Assembly: GCA_031555145.1 (NCBI GenBank)
Contig: JAVBUR010000043.1
Span: 1 to 64,000 of the forward strand
DNA: 64,000 bases
DNA from: JAJDIA01 sp031555145
GTDB lineage: Bacteria; Bacteroidota; Bacteroidia; Bacteroidales; Tannerellaceae
Reading direction: 5' to 3'
The position numbers were made by a program, and so were the translations under genes. Numbering within the stretch: the stretch's first letter is position 1; each line of letters opens with the position of its first letter. The notes under the pieces were generated by a model, which did no database searches, was not told the origin of the DNA, and worked only from the letters and a program-made list of their open reading frames with translations. Shown in pieces: positions 62,499-64,000 of this stretch.

Positions 62499-63890
62499 AT
62501 GAAACACACATCCATTTCCAGAAGACAGTTCCTGGCTTCCTCAGGCGCTATCACCGGTGCCGCCCTGGCATCCACACAGCCGGCTTTCGCTTCGGCCGTC
62601 GATGAATTATCCGCCATTCCGCAACAGCGGAAGAAACTCCGTGTCGCTCTCGTCGGGACAGGTTCCCGGGGCTGTGGCATGTGGGGACGTGACCTGGTTC
62701 GCATGTACCCCGACCAACTCACTTTCGTAGGCCTGTGTGACAACAACCCCGGCCGACTCGCTACCGGTAAGCGGCTGATCGGCGTGGAATGCCCCACCTA
62801 TACCGACTTCGAGCAGATGATGCAGGAAACGAAACCCGACCTGCTGATGGTCTGTTCCATGGACAGCACCCACCATACCTTTATCGTCCGTGCCATGGAA
62901 CTCGGCGCCGAAGTGCTGACCGAAAAACCGATGTCGATCGACGAACAGAAGATACAAGCCATCATCGATGCCGAAAAGCGGACGGGCAAGAACTGCCGTG
63001 TCACGTTCAACTACCGCTACTCGCCCCATCGGGTGAAGATGTGGGAATTGCTCCGTTCGGGAGAGATCGGCGAACTGACGTCGGTCGATTTCCACTGGTA
63101 CCTCGACACCTCGCACGGCGCCGACTATTTCCGCCGCTGGCACCGATTGATCGAATGCGGCGGCTCACTTTGGGTACACAAAGCCAGCCACCATTTCGAC
63201 CTGCTGAACTGGTGGATCGGCAGCGATCCCGAATCAGTCTATGCCCTCGGCGCACTCGACCATTACGGAAAGAACGGTACCTGCCCGGCCGAAAACTGCC
63301 GTGCCTGTCCGCAAGCCACTAAGTGCCCGTTCTTCTTCGACATCCTGAAGAACGACACCTACAAACAATTGTATGTCGACAACGAACAGTACGACGGTTA
63401 CCACCGCGACGGTTGTGTCTTCCGTAAAGATGCGAACATCTTCGACAAAATGGCCGCCACAATCAAATACAAAAACAACGTACAGGTATCCTATTCCCTC
63501 ACCGCCTACTCCCCCTATGAAGGCTACCGCATCGCCTTCAACGGAACCAAGGGACGCATCGACGCCTGGATCGAAGAATCACGCCCGGTGTCGGACAAGA
63601 ACTACGATGAAATTGTCCTTTTCCGTAACTTCGGCAAACGCGAATACATCCAGATCCCCTTCGGTACCTCCGGCCATGGCGGCGGCGACGACCTGCTTCG
63701 CAACCAGGTATTCCTGCCCGACACGCCCGACCCCTACCAACAATGCGCCGGCATCCGCGACGGAGCCCTCGCTTGCCTGGTAGGTATCGCCGCCCGCAAG
63801 AGTATAGCCAGCGGCCAACCGGTACAGATCGCCGATCTAACGACTATTAAGCCGCAGGAAAAGAAGGAATACAAACGGTTATTACTATAA
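62499..63890 (+). CDS. Tat-exported Gfo/Idh/MocA-family oxidoreductase with four-cysteine cluster
   Basis: 463 residues. The twin-arginine signal SISRRQFLASSGAITGAALA is followed by the Rossmann motif RVALVGTGSRGCGMWGRDLV and TEKPMSIDEQ (EKP near 142). A beta-sheet C-terminal domain follows. An insertion at 262-276 carries four cysteines (CPAENCRACPQATKC, spacing C-x4-C-x2-C-x5-C) that could bind zinc or an iron-sulphur cluster and is not part of the standard fold. It is presumably a periplasmic sugar dehydrogenase. The next gene starts 8 bases after the stop. Confidence 0.9.
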   Translation: MKHTSISRRQFLASSGAITGAALASTQPAFASAVDELSAIPQQRKKLRVALVGTGSRGCGMWGRDLVRMYPDQLTFVGLCDNNPGRLATGKRLIGVECPTYTDFEQMMQETKPDLLMVCSMDSTHHTFIVRAMELGAEVLTEKPMSIDEQKIQAIIDAEKRTGKNCRVTFNYRYSPHRVKMWELLRSGEIGELTSVDFHWYLDTSHGADYFRRWHRLIECGGSLWVHKASHHFDLLNWWIGSDPESVYALGALDHYGKNGTCPAENCRACPQATKCPFFFDILKNDTYKQLYVDNEQYDGYHRDGCVFRKDANIFDKMAATIKYKNNVQVSYSLTAYSPYEGYRIAFNGTKGRIDAWIEESRPVSDKNYDEIVLFRNFGKREYIQIPFGTSGHGGGDDLLRNQVFLPDTPDPYQQCAGIRDGALACLVGIAARKSIASGQPVQIADLTTIKPQEKKEYKRLLL

Positions 63891-63898
63891 TCAATTGG

Positions 63899-64000
63899 AT
63901 GAAACATACAAAAACAGCACTACTGGTTGCCGGTATGGTTTGTTCATGCCTCGTCCATACACAGGCGGATGAGAGAACGTTGTCTATCACCAAAAAATAC
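63899..64000 (+). CDS. Start of an exported protein (partial)
   Basis: ATG at 63899 opens a frame to the right edge (34 codons). It begins MKHTKTALLVAGMVCSCLVH followed by TQADERTLSITKKY, a signal peptide with predicted cleavage after HTQA. The phrase LSITKKY resembles the N-terminal strand seen before some Bacteroidetes glycoside hydrolases, but too little is visible to assign a function. It is probably co-transcribed with the oxidoreductase 8 bases upstream. Confidence 0.7.
   Translation, partial: MKHTKTALLVAGMVCSCLVHTQADERTLSITKKY

Overview
The window is a chromosomal stretch from a Bacteroidales gut commensal, most likely a Parabacteroides-type organism. The evidence is: two SusC/SusD systems, each with its own ECF sigma/FecR pair; repeated Bacteroidetes-type promoters (TTTG, about 19 nt, TAnnTTTG) in front of genes and both tRNAs; class I fumarase and NADP glutamate dehydrogenase; mucin-directed GH29 and GH101 enzymes; and a secreted protease whose C-terminus resembles a type IX secretion signal. 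The species call is inference. No insertion sequence, phage gene, integrase or CRISPR array was seen.

Layout. 1-6250 is housekeeping: the end of an AraC-type regulator, tRNA-Pro(GGG), aroB and alaS on the minus strand, then a divergent M23 peptidase, MerR-like regulator and DUF3127 gene. 6288-17136 is polysaccharide utilisation locus 1 (PUL1): ECF sigma, FecR, SusC, SusD, a Tat-type SGNH esterase, an unassigned lipoprotein with faint GH67-like features, and a GH76 alpha-1,6-mannanase-type enzyme. 17162-19059 is a small VOC/YafY/GyrI-like regulatory operon with a candidate operator. 19134-21314 is a GH29 fucosidase with a long C-terminal extension. 21925-26263 holds tRNA-Lys(TTT), an AI-2E family permease, a DUF418 protein and dacB (PBP4).

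26246-32823 is a minus-strand run: TolC, MacA, MacB-type ATPase and permease, then a LytS/LytTR two-component pair. 32979-33188 is a striking nested palindromic element. Next come an abundant-looking TPR/OmpA-like lipoprotein, a trypsin-like protease, class I fumarase and aquaporin Z. 40249-46907 is a second sigma/FecR/SusC/SusD set with no enzyme beside it. 47017-49116 holds gdhA and two small membrane or signalling proteins.

50369-61479 is the most unusual part. Seven co-directional minus-strand genes with mostly short gaps encode a tetraheme NapC/NirT cytochrome fused to a SUMF1-like domain, a Tat-exported Gfo/Idh/MocA oxidoreductase, a Tat-exported TIM-barrel isomerase/epimerase, a degenerate hemerythrin/RIC-like protein, a LuxR-type regulator, a GH101 endo-alpha-N-acetylgalactosaminidase and a TonB-dependent receptor. 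I read this as a candidate periplasmic sugar-oxidation module wired to the quinone pool and linked to O-glycan foraging. pyrH, a second Tat-exported Gfo/Idh/MocA protein with a four-cysteine cluster, and the start of another exported protein close the window.
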